DNA from: Marinomonas foliarum
Lineage (GTDB): Bacteria; Pseudomonadota; Gammaproteobacteria; Pseudomonadales; Marinomonadaceae
Assembly (NCBI RefSeq): GCF_003337275.1
Contig: NZ_QPJQ01000028.1
Location: 1 to 40,400 of the forward strand
DNA length: 40,400 nt
Reading direction: 5' to 3'
The notes under the pieces are model-generated. The model was not told the origin of the DNA. It saw only the letters and a program-made list of their open reading frames with translations, and ran no database searches. Shown one piece after another: positions 9,301 to 17,367 of the stretch (within the stretch, counting starts at the first letter, position 1; the number at the start of each line of letters is the position of its first letter). The position numbers and the translations under genes were made by a program.

Positions 9301-9561
9301 TGCTGGGACACTTTACCGCCACTGGCGATAAGGAAAAGCTTGAGCTGGTTAAACAAGTATCGCCAGTGGCCTGGTTGAATGTGAATCTCAATGGCACTTA
9401 CAGCTTCAGCTTTGAGCAGAATATGATCAACATGGAAGAAGTTTTAAGCCCTCTGACGGACGGAAACCAAGAAGTTGAAAAGTAGGGCGCCTCTGTAGGG
9501 CTTGGTATCCGTGAGATTCAGGGAGTTATGCGACTGTTTGCGGGGATGTCCCCGGTACCCC
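6325..9561 (+). mobile_element. Resolvase-less Tn3-family element (IS1071-like), with 84-bp inverted repeats and ATATG target duplication
   Basis: The element is 3237 bases and holds a single gene, tnpA. The ends 6325-6408 and 9478-9561 are inverted repeats of 84 bases with about 11 mismatches, starting GGGGTAC and GGGGACATCCCC. The 5-base direct repeat ATATG flanks it exactly (6320-6324 and 9562-9566), as expected of Tn3-type transposition. There is no resolvase or res site, as in IS1071, an element known to mobilise catabolic genes. It sits inside an IS1182-family transposase gene. Confidence 0.9.
6450..9485 (+). CDS. tnpA: Tn3-family transposase TnpA
   Basis: This 1011-residue transposase is full length for the Tn3 family (about 970-1010). 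The DDE residues can be placed at D698 (SVDGQKFE), D770 (STDTHG) and E901 (LNRGEAYHQLRRA). Its last codons, including the stop TAG at 9483-9485, lie within the right inverted repeat. The first ATG follows a region with no strong ribosome binding site; a second ATG lies eight codons in. The reading frame is intact, so the element may still be active. Confidence 0.93.
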   Translation: MIRLFGPQMKPSRKRLTILHQPEIQDLFGPPKLTVEEKRLYFALNDPEIEAFHSIRDRQQRCYFVLLLGYFKVKPVMLSLGYSDVQDDLAFIASEYFPGTKPKRKNLTKSQRSRLYQRILGLLDYRLYNNDCRSSLIAHAGKTALASIDARYLFDSCSDYLAQNRIAIPKYYLLQELISSTINNERQRLSEVLKNSMSVSLVSSLDSLLSTEASTTLSEIRKSAKNFSTSELEKELKIHQRIEPFISDIDEVVQRLGLSLSNLKHFASLVEYYTVTKLRRFERVVRYLYLTCYLHVRHRQVVEHMADAFVYHCRKLKENGKAYAKDAAYREWHEAAGNVSKASDLLRFFIDDSIDESVPFGEIRQKAAGLIRPQDIESLCLYLSDQKRSLGHYTWEYYDQQRELIEKTLRPIFLSLQFQASERTRALGLQIKQSQLDLQEYGTVKDADRRLIKPRHQHFVLQGGALNPYRYEVLLYLLIPGKLDGHLYIPKSLKHRCLSDDLVNDKAWKQRKKLMQESLLSRITTPPNKLMQALEKELMDKLAHVGERIQNGDNQNVVLRSRTGKTQWRLPSTGVKRMLNNPFFEQLKQVNVADLLRFVDEETQFLADFEHVRQVQSKQVVNPNNLIAAIIANGTNYGLYRMAHISDRSYEELRSTQANYLRMETLNQANDTISNAIAKLEIFKYYNIQEGALHASVDGQKFESRLHTFKTRFSSKYFGTNKGVSAMTLVANHVPINARVIGANEHESHYVFDLLFNNTSDIKPDILSTDTHGVNHVNFALLDLFGYTFAPRYAQFSRVIEDLFSINYHDNEKPMLSLKKPIRAGLIVQEWETIQRIVISLQQKTTTQASLTRKLSTYSKNHPLLQALTEYDRMIKAMYILEYIDDASLRSYVQRALNRGEAYHQLRRAVASVNGNRFRGSSDQEIDIWNECARLLTNAIIYFNSLILSKLLGHFTATGDKEKLELVKQVSPVAWLNVNLNGTYSFSFEQNMINMEEVLSPLTDGNQEVEK

Positions 9562-9566
9562 ATATG

Positions 9567-9654
9567 AAAATCCATCTCAACTTCAATCGACTTCGATTGT
9601 GGGGTCTGAAAAGCGCGAATGATGAGTTATTAATGGTGGCTACGATGCAAAACA
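9567..9654 (+). pseudogene. IS1182-family transposase, piece 2 of 3
   Basis: After the ATATG duplication the frame of piece 1 resumes as KIHLNFNRLRLWGLKSANDE and LLMVATMQN, the conserved C-terminal block of IS1182-family transposases. It is cut at 9654 by the IS66 element and resumes at 12187. Confidence 0.8.
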
Positions 9655-9690
9655 GTAACCGTCCGGCCACTACACCCAGTATCTTCACTT

Positions 9691-9720
9691 AAGTGTCCAC
9701 TTGTTTTTTAGTGGACACTT
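9691..9720. terminator. Hairpin at the tnpC end of IS66
   Basis: AAGTGTCCACT (9691-9701) and AGTGGACACTT (9710-9720) form a perfect 11-base-pair stem with an 8-base T-rich loop, 12 bases beyond the tnpC stop. It could end tnpC transcription or shield the element from read-through. No strong T-run follows it on the minus strand. Confidence 0.45.
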
Positions 9721-9731
9721 AGTCTTCTGAT

Positions 9732-11285
9732 TTAGATAGCTTCGTTTTGGGTGGGTGTGCTTAGGTCAATGTTCCATGGTAAGAGTTCATCGACTTTATT
9801 GATTGAGTGTTGTCCTATGCGTTTTAATACTGCTGTGAGATATTGATTCGGATTAATATCATTTAATTTCGCTGTACCGAGAATGGTATACAGTACTGCA
9901 GCTCGTTCACCGCCGGCTTTAGAGCCTGCGAACAAGTAATTTTTTCTACCCAGTGCAATGGGACGGATAGACCGCTCCGCCGAGTTGTTATCAATAGCCG
10001 CACGACCATCTTGGGTATATGCCATAATCCCATCTTGTTGATTTATCGCATACGCCACGGCTTTAGACATCGCCGAGCCTTTTGATAAGGTGCGCAAACT
10101 TGTGGCTAAGTAATCATAAAACTCAGTCAGTATCGGCACAGATTGTTGTTGTCGTATTGCTAAGCGCTTATCCGGTGGTTGATTGCGGATCGTTTTTTCA
10201 ATCGCATACAGCTGTTGGATATATTCGATAGCCTGCTGTGCAGTAGGCGCTGGGCCCGATTGGGTAATATCATAAAACTTTCGCCTGACATGCGCTAAAC
10301 AAGCGACAAAAGTCACCTTGTTACGATACACATCATTATAACCAGCATACGCATCCGCTTGCAGTGCCCCAGTAAAGTGGCGTAAATGCATGGTGGGATG
10401 GATACTTTTTCTGTCTTCACTGTATTGTAACCAGACCGCAGGCGCCGCCGCTTCATTCCATGCTCGACCATCTCTAACATACGTCCAATATCGTCCTGTT
10501 TGTGTACGTCCTTTACCTGGTGATAGTGTCGGTGCTGTAGTGTCATCGGCATGTAAGTGAGAAGCCTGTGTGACATGACGCCCTATTGCTTCCGCTAGCG
10601 GAGCGAGTAAGCGACTCACTTGCCCCACCCAATCAGCTAACGTTGAGCGCTCAACAGCAATCCCTTCTCGTGCCATCTGTTGTGATTGGCGGTACAACGG
10701 CTGATGGTCCATGTACTTATCGACCATCACTTGTGTCAACAACCGAGCACTTGGCAGGCCTTTATTAATCACTCGCTGCGGTGCAGGCGCTTGAACCACG
10801 GCGTCACAGGCCTTACAGCTGTATTTAGGACGCACGGTTTTAATCACACGATACGATGCAGGCACCACATCCAAGATTTCTGAGACATCATCACCGATAT
10901 GGCACAACGCACCTTGGCAGTCTGGGCAGAGCTCATGCGTATCTAAGCGGTACTCTTCTCGTGCTAAGTGTTCAGGTAATGTGATGCGACGACGAGATGT
11001 CTTCTTGACCGTGCCTGCAGCACTGCTACCAGGGGTCATCTGTGCTTGGGCGATTTCTAGCTCTTCAAGCTGTCATTCCAACTGATGGATATTTTGCTCA
11101 ACCTGCTCTGATGATCGACCAAAACGCGCACGCTTTAATACCGCTAATTGATGGCGTAGGTTATCGATAACGGAGTCTTGAGCGGATAGTTTCTTATTAT
11201 TTTCAGACAGCTCAGATTGCATCTGCAACACCATTTGTTGCAATGCATGAGTATCGGTTGGAAGTGCTTGACGGCCTGTTTTCAT
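9732..11285 (-). pseudogene. tnpC: IS66 transposase TnpC, split by one in-frame TGA
   Basis: The IS66 DDE transposase normally runs as one frame of about 510 residues. Here an N-terminal part (from about MKTGRQALPTD at 11285, with the coiled LKRARFGRSSEQ region) reads into a TGA at 11073-11075 and then continues in the same frame as QLEELEIAQAQ and MTPGSSAAGTV. The downstream part holds the zinc-finger-like CPDCQG and CKAC, then YMDHQPLYRQSQ, LHADDTT, YAGYN and the C-terminal DNNSAERSIRP. Apart from the TGA everything looks intact. It is a nonsense mutation unless TGA is read through. The downstream part alone (9732-11039) is 435 residues. Confidence 0.85.
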
Positions 11286-11348
11286 GAGCTTAATTATACC
11301 ACTCAAGCCCAATAAAAAGACGGGATAAAGCAATAAATTCACGGTTTT

Positions 11349-11696
11349 TTACGTACTATTTCCCGGTCGATATCGCCTTGCCGGTGGGCGCCAATCAATA
11401 CCCTCTAGTAGCATGGATAATTGGGCTTGTGATAAGTGAACAGCACCGGATGTTGCGCTCGGCCACACAAAACGTCCGTGCTCCAAACGTTTATAATACA
11501 GACATAATCCTTGACCATCCCACCATAGTAATTTAACCCGATCACCACGTTTGCCGCGAAACACAAAAACATGCCCATTAAAGGGATCTTTTTGTAATAT
11601 ATGCTGCGCAATCGCAGATAAACCATCAAAGCCTTTACGCATATCGGTGTGGCCGGCACATAACCAGATCCGTACATCATGGGATAAAGTGATCAT
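11349..11696 (-). CDS. tnpB: IS66 accessory protein TnpB
   Basis: This 115-residue protein starts MITLSHDVRIWLCAGHTDMR and contains FVFRGKRGDRVKLLWWDGQG, the hallmark of the IS66 TnpB (Orf2) family. Its exact biochemical role is not settled, but it is required for transposition in the family. It overlaps the end of tnpA by four bases and precedes tnpC. It looks complete. Confidence 0.95.
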   Translation of the reverse strand: MITLSHDVRIWLCAGHTDMRKGFDGLSAIAQHILQKDPFNGHVFVFRGKRGDRVKLLWWDGQGLCLYYKRLEHGRFVWPSATSGAVHLSQAQLSMLLEGIDWRPPARRYRPGNST

Positions 11697-12100
11697 ACGA
11701 TAACCGATAAGATCTGTTTGATCGTCTCAGCCGTGGGATGTGTGAGCTTGAGCACGTGCCCACTGGCTAGCTCAACGACCACCATACTTGAGTTTGGCGT
11801 CTGTTGTTTAGTATTGCGCATGACAGTATTGGAGCTGGACTGAGTCGTGATGGGTAAAAACTTGGTCTCTCCAGGGGTATCTTGTGTCGCCATCACAGGG
11901 TGGTTGCTTGCTACTTTTACCCATCTTGCGTTACCAAGTTTATATTCGCGACACCAGCGAAAAACTTGGTTGTTATTGATGTGGTGCTTTTGTGCAATTT
12001 GGGCAGTTGATAACTGATTGGCTAATGCCTCATTTACGACCTCTAATTTATATTGAGGCGAGAAGATCCGGCGACTAGTGTGATGAATAATATCTGACAT
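11693..12100 (-). CDS. tnpA: IS66 accessory protein TnpA
   Basis: This 135-residue protein has an N-terminal helix-turn-helix (FSPQYKLEVVNEALANQLST followed by AQIAQKHHINNNQVFRW) typical of IS66 TnpA/IS3 OrfA-like DNA-binding proteins. It is the first gene of the IS66 operon, starting 58 bases inside the right terminal repeat. It looks complete. Confidence 0.92.
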   Translation of the reverse strand: MSDIIHHTSRRIFSPQYKLEVVNEALANQLSTAQIAQKHHINNNQVFRWCREYKLGNARWVKVASNHPVMATQDTPGETKFLPITTQSSSNTVMRNTKQQTPNSSMVVVELASGHVLKLTHPTAETIKQILSVIV

Positions 12101-12186
12101 CGGTCATATCCTGGCTGATAAAGTGGATAGGATGCCTTAAGGATAATTAAATAAAAGATGTAGTGGCCGTACGGTTACGCAAAACC

Positions 12187-12215
12187 TGAAAAGGATGGCC
12201 CAGCTATGTACCTAA
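12187..12215 (+). pseudogene. IS1182-family transposase, piece 3 of 3 (last codons)
   Basis: After the IS66 target duplication the codons CTG AAA AGG ATG GCC CAG CTA TGT ACC TAA give LKRMAQLCT and a stop. Joined to piece 2 they read ATMQNLKRMAQLCT, the usual end of IS1182-family transposases. The following bases to about 12358, including TTTTTCAACA, are probably the end of that element. Confidence 0.7.
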
Positions 12216-12648
12216 AAGTCCATATTGGCAGGATTTACGGAGTGAGAATATAAAATCAGGAGCTAATCTGAACTGAATCGATAATCAAATCCGTCATTCA
12301 AGTGGCTTTGCGATGCTAGGCAAAGAGATTGCTCCCTGCCTGACGAGTTTTTCAACAGTATCTGCCGTTCTCAGACACTGACCTGTGAGAGCAATGGTAC
12401 GATCAGATCACGCTCAAGGATCTAGAATGTCAGATTGAGTAGCAGCTAATACAATTTACGTTTAATGTGTGACAACATGAATTGTCTGTCTGAAAAGTTC
12501 ACTTCACAGTAATTCACTAATCTGGAAGCCTTATTCAGATTTAATGCCGTTTGAAGACTCCGGCCTGTATTAAATTGAATTAACTTCGAAACTGTAAGAT
12601 CAGGTCGAGCTCTACCTTTTCCCTCTTTTTGAAAAACAGCGACCAAAT
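12216..12648. other. Intergenic debris downstream of the IS1182 gene
   Basis: The first 140 bases are probably the 3' end of the IS1182-family element. From about 12360 to 12648 I see no convincing gene; a 66-codon minus-strand frame immediately downstream of the MarR gene has no recognisable family and is not called. Confidence 0.4.
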
Positions 12649-13131
12649 CTAATCCGAAGGTTCTGTAGAAGGCAATTCGGCTGCACGCAAATTACTAAGC
12701 ATTTTCAGCAAGAATGTTCGCAGAATATCGGTCTCGTCACTAGACATGTCCCGAACAGCAATAGTGTTCACTTCTTCTGCAAGTGGTTCCAATACACCCC
12801 TTAGAGATCTCCCTCTATCGGTAAGATGGACTAGCATCCTAGGCTTGCCTTCGACTATCGGGCGCAACTCAACTAGGTCAGCAACCACCATTCGTTTTAC
12901 CACGGAATTAGTGGTGGGACCGGATAACCCCACGCGTTCACTAAGATCTCTCTGTGAAACGCCATCCTCTTCCCAGAGCTCTCGAAGATACGCCCAGAAG
13001 CCGTGATTCACTCCGTAAGGTTGTATCCTTTCTTCGAGACAATTCTGGAAATCACGAGCCAACTGACGAACGATATGTGCAAGTCGCTCATCGACTAATC
13101 TTTCATAACTATTAGGAGAGCTGTAATCCAT
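12649..13131 (-). CDS. MarR-family transcriptional regulator
   Basis: This 160-residue protein has the MarR winged helix-turn-helix. Residues about 55-100 hold WEEDGVSQRDLSERVGLSGP and TTNSVVKRMVVADLVELRPI, and the wing is around residue 105 (EGKPRMLVHLTDRG). MarR proteins usually repress divergent catabolic genes by binding short palindromes and release them on binding the aromatic substrate. Its gene precedes nothing but mobile-element debris and lies just downstream of nadC on the same strand. The palindromes at 2900-3007 and 14310-14354 are its likely sites, which would tie the oxygenase genes and nadC into one regulon; that is inference. Confidence 0.88.
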   Translation of the reverse strand: MDYSSPNSYERLVDERLAHIVRQLARDFQNCLEERIQPYGVNHGFWAYLRELWEEDGVSQRDLSERVGLSGPTTNSVVKRMVVADLVELRPIVEGKPRMLVHLTDRGRSLRGVLEPLAEEVNTIAVRDMSSDETDILRTFLLKMLSNLRAAELPSTEPSD

Positions 13132-13218
13132 AGGTGCTAAACAACCAAAATGATATTTATCTTAAGCTAGGAGCCTGTTGAGTATACTTACCATCTTCTC
13201 CAGACTCCTCGTTCGCGA

Positions 13219-14046
13219 CTAAACAAATCTCATTGATAAATCGATCGCTTTGACATTCTTAGTGACGTCGCCAACCGAAATATAATCAACGCCAGTCTCC
13301 GCGATTGCAGTAATTGTTTCGAGATTAACACCACCAGACGCTTCCAAGGGAACCTTTCCGGCGGCTAGATGCACGGCTTGAATCAAATTCGCTCGATCAA
13401 AGTTGTCTAACATGATGATATCAGCTTTAGCATCAAGCCCTTGTTGAACCTCAGCTAGAGTTTCAGCTTCTACCTCGATTTTGATAGCAGGATGAAGCCT
13501 ACGAGCATTTTCTACTGCGGCAGAAATCGAGCCAGCAGCCATAATATGGTTCTCTTTGATCAGCACTTGGTCAAAGAGGCCGATTCGATGATTCTTTCCT
13601 CCTCCGCAAACCACAGCATATTTCTGAGCTGTACGGAGACCAGGAATAGTTTTTCGAGTATCGAGTAGTTTGCAGTTCGTGTGTTGAATTTTTTCGACGT
13701 ATGTATTGGTTTGCGTAGCCGTTGCTGACAATAACTGAAGAAAGTTCAATGCAGTTCGCTCAGCTGTTACAAGAGATTTTGCCGGTCCTTCAACCTCACA
13801 GAGAAGGTCTTCAGCCTTAACTTTATTACCATCAGAAAAGAACCAACTGACTACAATAGTGTCATCTACCTGACGAAACACTTCCTCGAACCAGGCGCAC
13901 CCACACAGTACAGCATCTTCTCGACTGATTATTCGTGCTTTTGCCGGCGCGTTCGTAGAAATCAAATCCGCAGATACGTCCCCGCTGCCAACATCTTCCA
14001 AAAGTGCAAGCTTAACGGTATCTGCCAAATCACTTGGTAAAGTCAT
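13219..14046 (-). CDS. nadC: Quinolinate phosphoribosyltransferase NadC (ophE-like accessory copy)
   Basis: This protein converts quinolinate and PRPP to nicotinate mononucleotide, CO2 and pyrophosphate. Family landmarks are all present: GSGDVSADL, LLDTRKTIPGLR, GGGKNHR, KENHI, and the C-terminal EASGGVNLETI. The start at 14046 (MTLPSDLADTVK) is favoured because TGAGG lies seven bases upstream; another ATG lies four codons earlier. There is no nadA or nadB nearby. In Burkholderia cepacia DBO1 a second QPRTase gene, ophE, is phthalate-induced because phthalate inhibits the enzyme and the phthalate enzymes attack quinolinate. The same logic fits here and supports phthalate as the oxygenase substrate. 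Confidence 0.9.
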   Translation of the reverse strand: MTLPSDLADTVKLALLEDVGSGDVSADLISTNAPAKARIISREDAVLCGCAWFEEVFRQVDDTIVVSWFFSDGNKVKAEDLLCEVEGPAKSLVTAERTALNFLQLLSATATQTNTYVEKIQHTNCKLLDTRKTIPGLRTAQKYAVVCGGGKNHRIGLFDQVLIKENHIMAAGSISAAVENARRLHPAIKIEVEAETLAEVQQGLDAKADIIMLDNFDRANLIQAVHLAAGKVPLEASGGVNLETITAIAETGVDYISVGDVTKNVKAIDLSMRFV

Positions 14047-14159
14047 CAAAAACCTCAATGCAATGTCATAAAACCCAAAGGGAAACTACGAGTGATCCAC
14101 CTTCCGAAGCCCATCATCACTTATCGATGAAAAGCCCCTTCTAAAAATCATTCAAAAAT

Positions 14160-14171
14160 CAATCTAGCTAA
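14160..14171. promoter_or_regulatory. Partial operator-like site upstream of nadC
   Basis: CAATCTAGCTAA shares CTAGCTAA with palindrome 2 of the oxygenase region (9 of 12 bases). Only one half is good, so this is a weak call. Confidence 0.3.
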
Positions 14172-14309
14172 TAATAAAACGGATTAACCCATCTGCCAGA
14201 AAAGCATTCTTTCGAATTGGGTAGGACCTCTAACGAAGTCTGATTCGGTGATTATTATAAACCAAACCCTTTACATGATAGCGATATATCTCTAAATTTT
14301 CAATAATAA

Positions 14310-14354
14310 TTAGCCTTCTAATAAAGTAATCCTCCCTTTTTTAGCAGGTGCTAA
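14310..14354. promoter_or_regulatory. Two operator-like palindromes upstream of nadC
   Basis: TTAGCCTTCTAA (14310-14321) fits TTAG-N4-CTAA exactly. TTAGCAGGTGCTAA (14341-14354) is a related palindrome with a two-base longer centre. Their centres are 32 bases apart, like the 30-33-base spacing in the oxygenase promoter region. No convincing -35/-10 pair was found at the same offset. The rest of 14059-14461 shows no gene. Confidence 0.45.
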
Positions 14355-14461
14355 AAGTAGAAGTTGAGTTAGGGAAACTACGATTAAGAAGTTGCGAAAC
14401 ACTCAACCTCTCTTTTTTCAAATAAAAAAACACTGGGTTCCTTCTGTTTTGATGCTTTTCA

Positions 14462-14495
14462 CCACTAAACAAGCTTATCTAGCCTTGTTTAGTGG
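14462..14495. terminator. Inverted repeat next to the IS5 remnant
   Basis: CCACTAAACAAG (14462-14473) and CTTGTTTAGTGG (14484-14495) form a perfect 12-base-pair stem with a 10-base loop. It lies 13 bases past the IS5-family stop codon. A strong T-run is lacking, so termination is uncertain. Confidence 0.4.
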
Positions 14496-14507
14496 ATTTT
14501 GAACGGA

Positions 14508-15571
<1,064 letters not shown>

Positions 15572-15887
15572 CTCGTCAGATAACGAGAAAATGTAACTAG
15601 CTAGGGCGGCGTCATTAAAATGAGAAGAGGTAATGTTGACAGCGATAGGAAGTACTTTTCTCTTGTCATTAAGGCAACGACGTAAGCAGTTAAATACTGT
15701 TTTATAATAACTATTATCATTACCTGATTTTAATATCAGCTTACACGAAGCATCTTAGGTTAATAATAGTGGTTCATTTGGCTATCTATTACAGATTGCT
15801 AGACGTACTATCAGCGACGGTAGTGGTATGTGTACAGCAACTACCTCAAGTACCAAGCAAAATTTGTAAATAGTTAATGAGGAAATA

Positions 15888-16301
15888 ATGACAACAAGAC
15901 CTGATATAACGATCTCTTCGTTGGATTTGAAGAGAGTAGAAGACCTAATTGATTCGCTTCCTAAAGCGGATATCGCTGGTGTGAGTGAACTAGAAGAAGA
16001 GCTTACACGCGCAACGATTGTTGCTCCTAAAGATGTTCCAGACAATATTATCACCATGAACTCAACGGTTAAGTTTATTGTTGAAGCTACAAATAAAGAG
16101 TTTGAATTGACGTTGGTGTATCCAAAAAACATGGAATCGAATGGAACAACTATTTCAATTTTAGCGCCTGTGGGTAGCGCATTGCTTGGTCTTTCTATTG
16201 GTGATGAGATTGAATGGCCGAAACCCGGTGGTGGAAATTTAAAGATTAAAATCATACAAGTGACGTTCCAACCTGAAAGGGCTGGTGAATATCAACTGTA
16301 G
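15888..16301 (+). CDS. rnk: Rnk-like nucleoside diphosphate kinase regulator (GreA/GreB family)
   Basis: This 137-residue protein begins MTTRPDITISSLDLKRVEDL and has a GreA/GreB-type C-terminal domain (APVGSALLGLSIGDEIEWPK followed by P and a GGG turn). Rnk proteins bind RNA polymerase through this fold with a short coiled coil and affect nucleoside diphosphate kinase levels. The start has TGAGGA at good spacing. It is normally a housekeeping gene; here it stands alone between IS3 wreckage and a truncated mobA, so it is probably a hitchhiker. Confidence 0.85.
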   Translation: MTTRPDITISSLDLKRVEDLIDSLPKADIAGVSELEEELTRATIVAPKDVPDNIITMNSTVKFIVEATNKEFELTLVYPKNMESNGTTISILAPVGSALLGLSIGDEIEWPKPGGGNLKIKIIQVTFQPERAGEYQL

Positions 16302-16419
16302 TTGACGTTGTAAAAAAGTTTTGGCGATACCCGTTATTGTAAGTATGTAAAAAATTATACATGTGAAACTTTTTTCTTACACATCGTTATCATTCCCGCT
16401 GGTCAGATGCTTCAATATC

Positions 16420-17109
16420 ATAGTGAATCAAGCTCTATTGATTAATCAGAGAAATCCTGATGGCGTTGATCCAGCCGCTTTTCAAAAATACTTTGTTCAA
16501 TTTGGCCGATTCACTGCGGGTACTGCTATCCACTACTCGCAATCAGACTTAGTATCCTCAGGAAAACATCAAGACTTAGCAACAGGACAAACCATTGGTA
16601 TGCGTTTTCATTCTGCTAAAGTGACTCGCCATGCTGACGCAAAACCTATGCATCTTGGACATAGTATAAAAGCTGATGGTCGTTGGCATATCCTCGCCTT
16701 TGCTGGAGAGCAAAGCTTTATGGATAATAACTGCCAAGTTAAAGCACTATGTGAATTTCTACAAAATAATCCGTTATCCCCTATTCAGCGTTTCACACCA
16801 AATGGTGCGGATATAGATGAAATGATCACCGTACAAGCGGTTTTCCAAGCATCTCATCGAGAGGTTGAAGTAGACGATATCCATCCGCTTTTACAACCCT
16901 CGAAAGATCGCTATGGTTTAACGGATTATGAGAAAGTCTACAGCGCTATTTGTGAAGGCACTTCTTTCTATGACAAACGTGGAATTGATAAGGAGAACGG
17001 CTGCATTATTATTGTGAGACCAGATCAATATGTTGCTGATGTTTTGCCGCTAAACGATCATGACGAATTAACAAAATTTTTTGAAGCTGTCCTGAATCCA
17101 GTTTCTTAA
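16420..17109 (+). pseudogene. mobA: 3-hydroxybenzoate 4-monooxygenase (MobA-like), C-terminal third only
   Basis: From about 16430 the frame reads NQRNPDGVDPAAFQKYFVQF and GRFTAGTAIHYSQSDLV, and ends with IIIVRPDQYVADVLPLNDHD near the stop at 17107-17109. This is the linker and thioredoxin-like dimerisation domain of phenol-hydroxylase-type FAD monooxygenases, closest in style to MobA, which converts 3-hydroxybenzoate to protocatechuate. The FAD-binding and catalytic domains (about 400 residues) are absent, so it cannot work. The frame opens at 16363, but the first 20 or so codons are unrelated DNA. Its place next to the protocatechuate genes fits an ancestral role as a feeder enzyme. Confidence 0.75.
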
Positions 17110-17119
17110 ACATTAACGC

Positions 17120-17151
17120 CCACTCCTCTCGTTGCCAAACGAGAGGAGTGG
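17120..17151. terminator. Hairpin after the mobA fragment
   Basis: CCACTCCTCTCGTT (17120-17133) and AACGAGAGGAGTGG (17138-17151) form a perfect 14-base-pair stem with the loop GCCA. It starts 11 bases after the stop codon. There is no T-run, so it may be a weak or factor-aided terminator. Confidence 0.55.
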
Positions 17152-17180
17152 TAGCTGATACAGTTGTCAGAGTGTTTATT

Positions 17181-17194
17181 TAGTATTAATACTA
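17181..17194. promoter_or_regulatory. Palindrome TAGTATTAATACTA upstream of the LysR gene
   Basis: This is a perfect 14-base palindrome, 174 bases before the LysR start. It contains GTATTA/TAATAC half-sites that recur, further apart, at 25804-25840 upstream of ligJ. Confidence 0.35.
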
Positions 17195-17367
17195 CATACG
17201 ACAAACTCGTTTCCTTCCGAGACTTTGAGTAAAAAGGCCCAATTACGACGACTGCAAGTCGATCCCATGAACTCAACCTATTCGAATACAGAAAAAGGAA
17301 ATATGCCTGTATTTCTACTTCTTTTGATATTCATTTTTGATATAGTTGTAAAAAAATAGGAAGCCAC

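Larger units (their letters stand above)
9655..12178 (-). mobile_element. IS66-family element, complete, with terminal inverted repeats
   Basis: The 2524-base element has the three-gene set tnpA-tnpB-tnpC in one direction. Its ends are GTAACCGTCCGGCCACTACA (9655-9674) and, read inward from the right end, GTAACCGTACGGCCACTACA (12159-12178), 19 of 20 matching. The flanks GCAAAACA (9647-9654) and GCAAAACC (12179-12186) match at 7 of 8 bases, the 8-base target duplication expected of IS66. It interrupts the IS1182 transposase gene near its 3' end. Confidence 0.9.

Noticed and set aside
12446..12646. 66-codon minus-strand frame just after the MarR gene
   Set aside because: No recognisable family, no ribosome binding site that stands out, and it lies in mobile-element debris.
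16363..16430. First codons of the frame that becomes the mobA fragment
   Set aside because: They do not resemble MobA and were probably joined by the truncating event.
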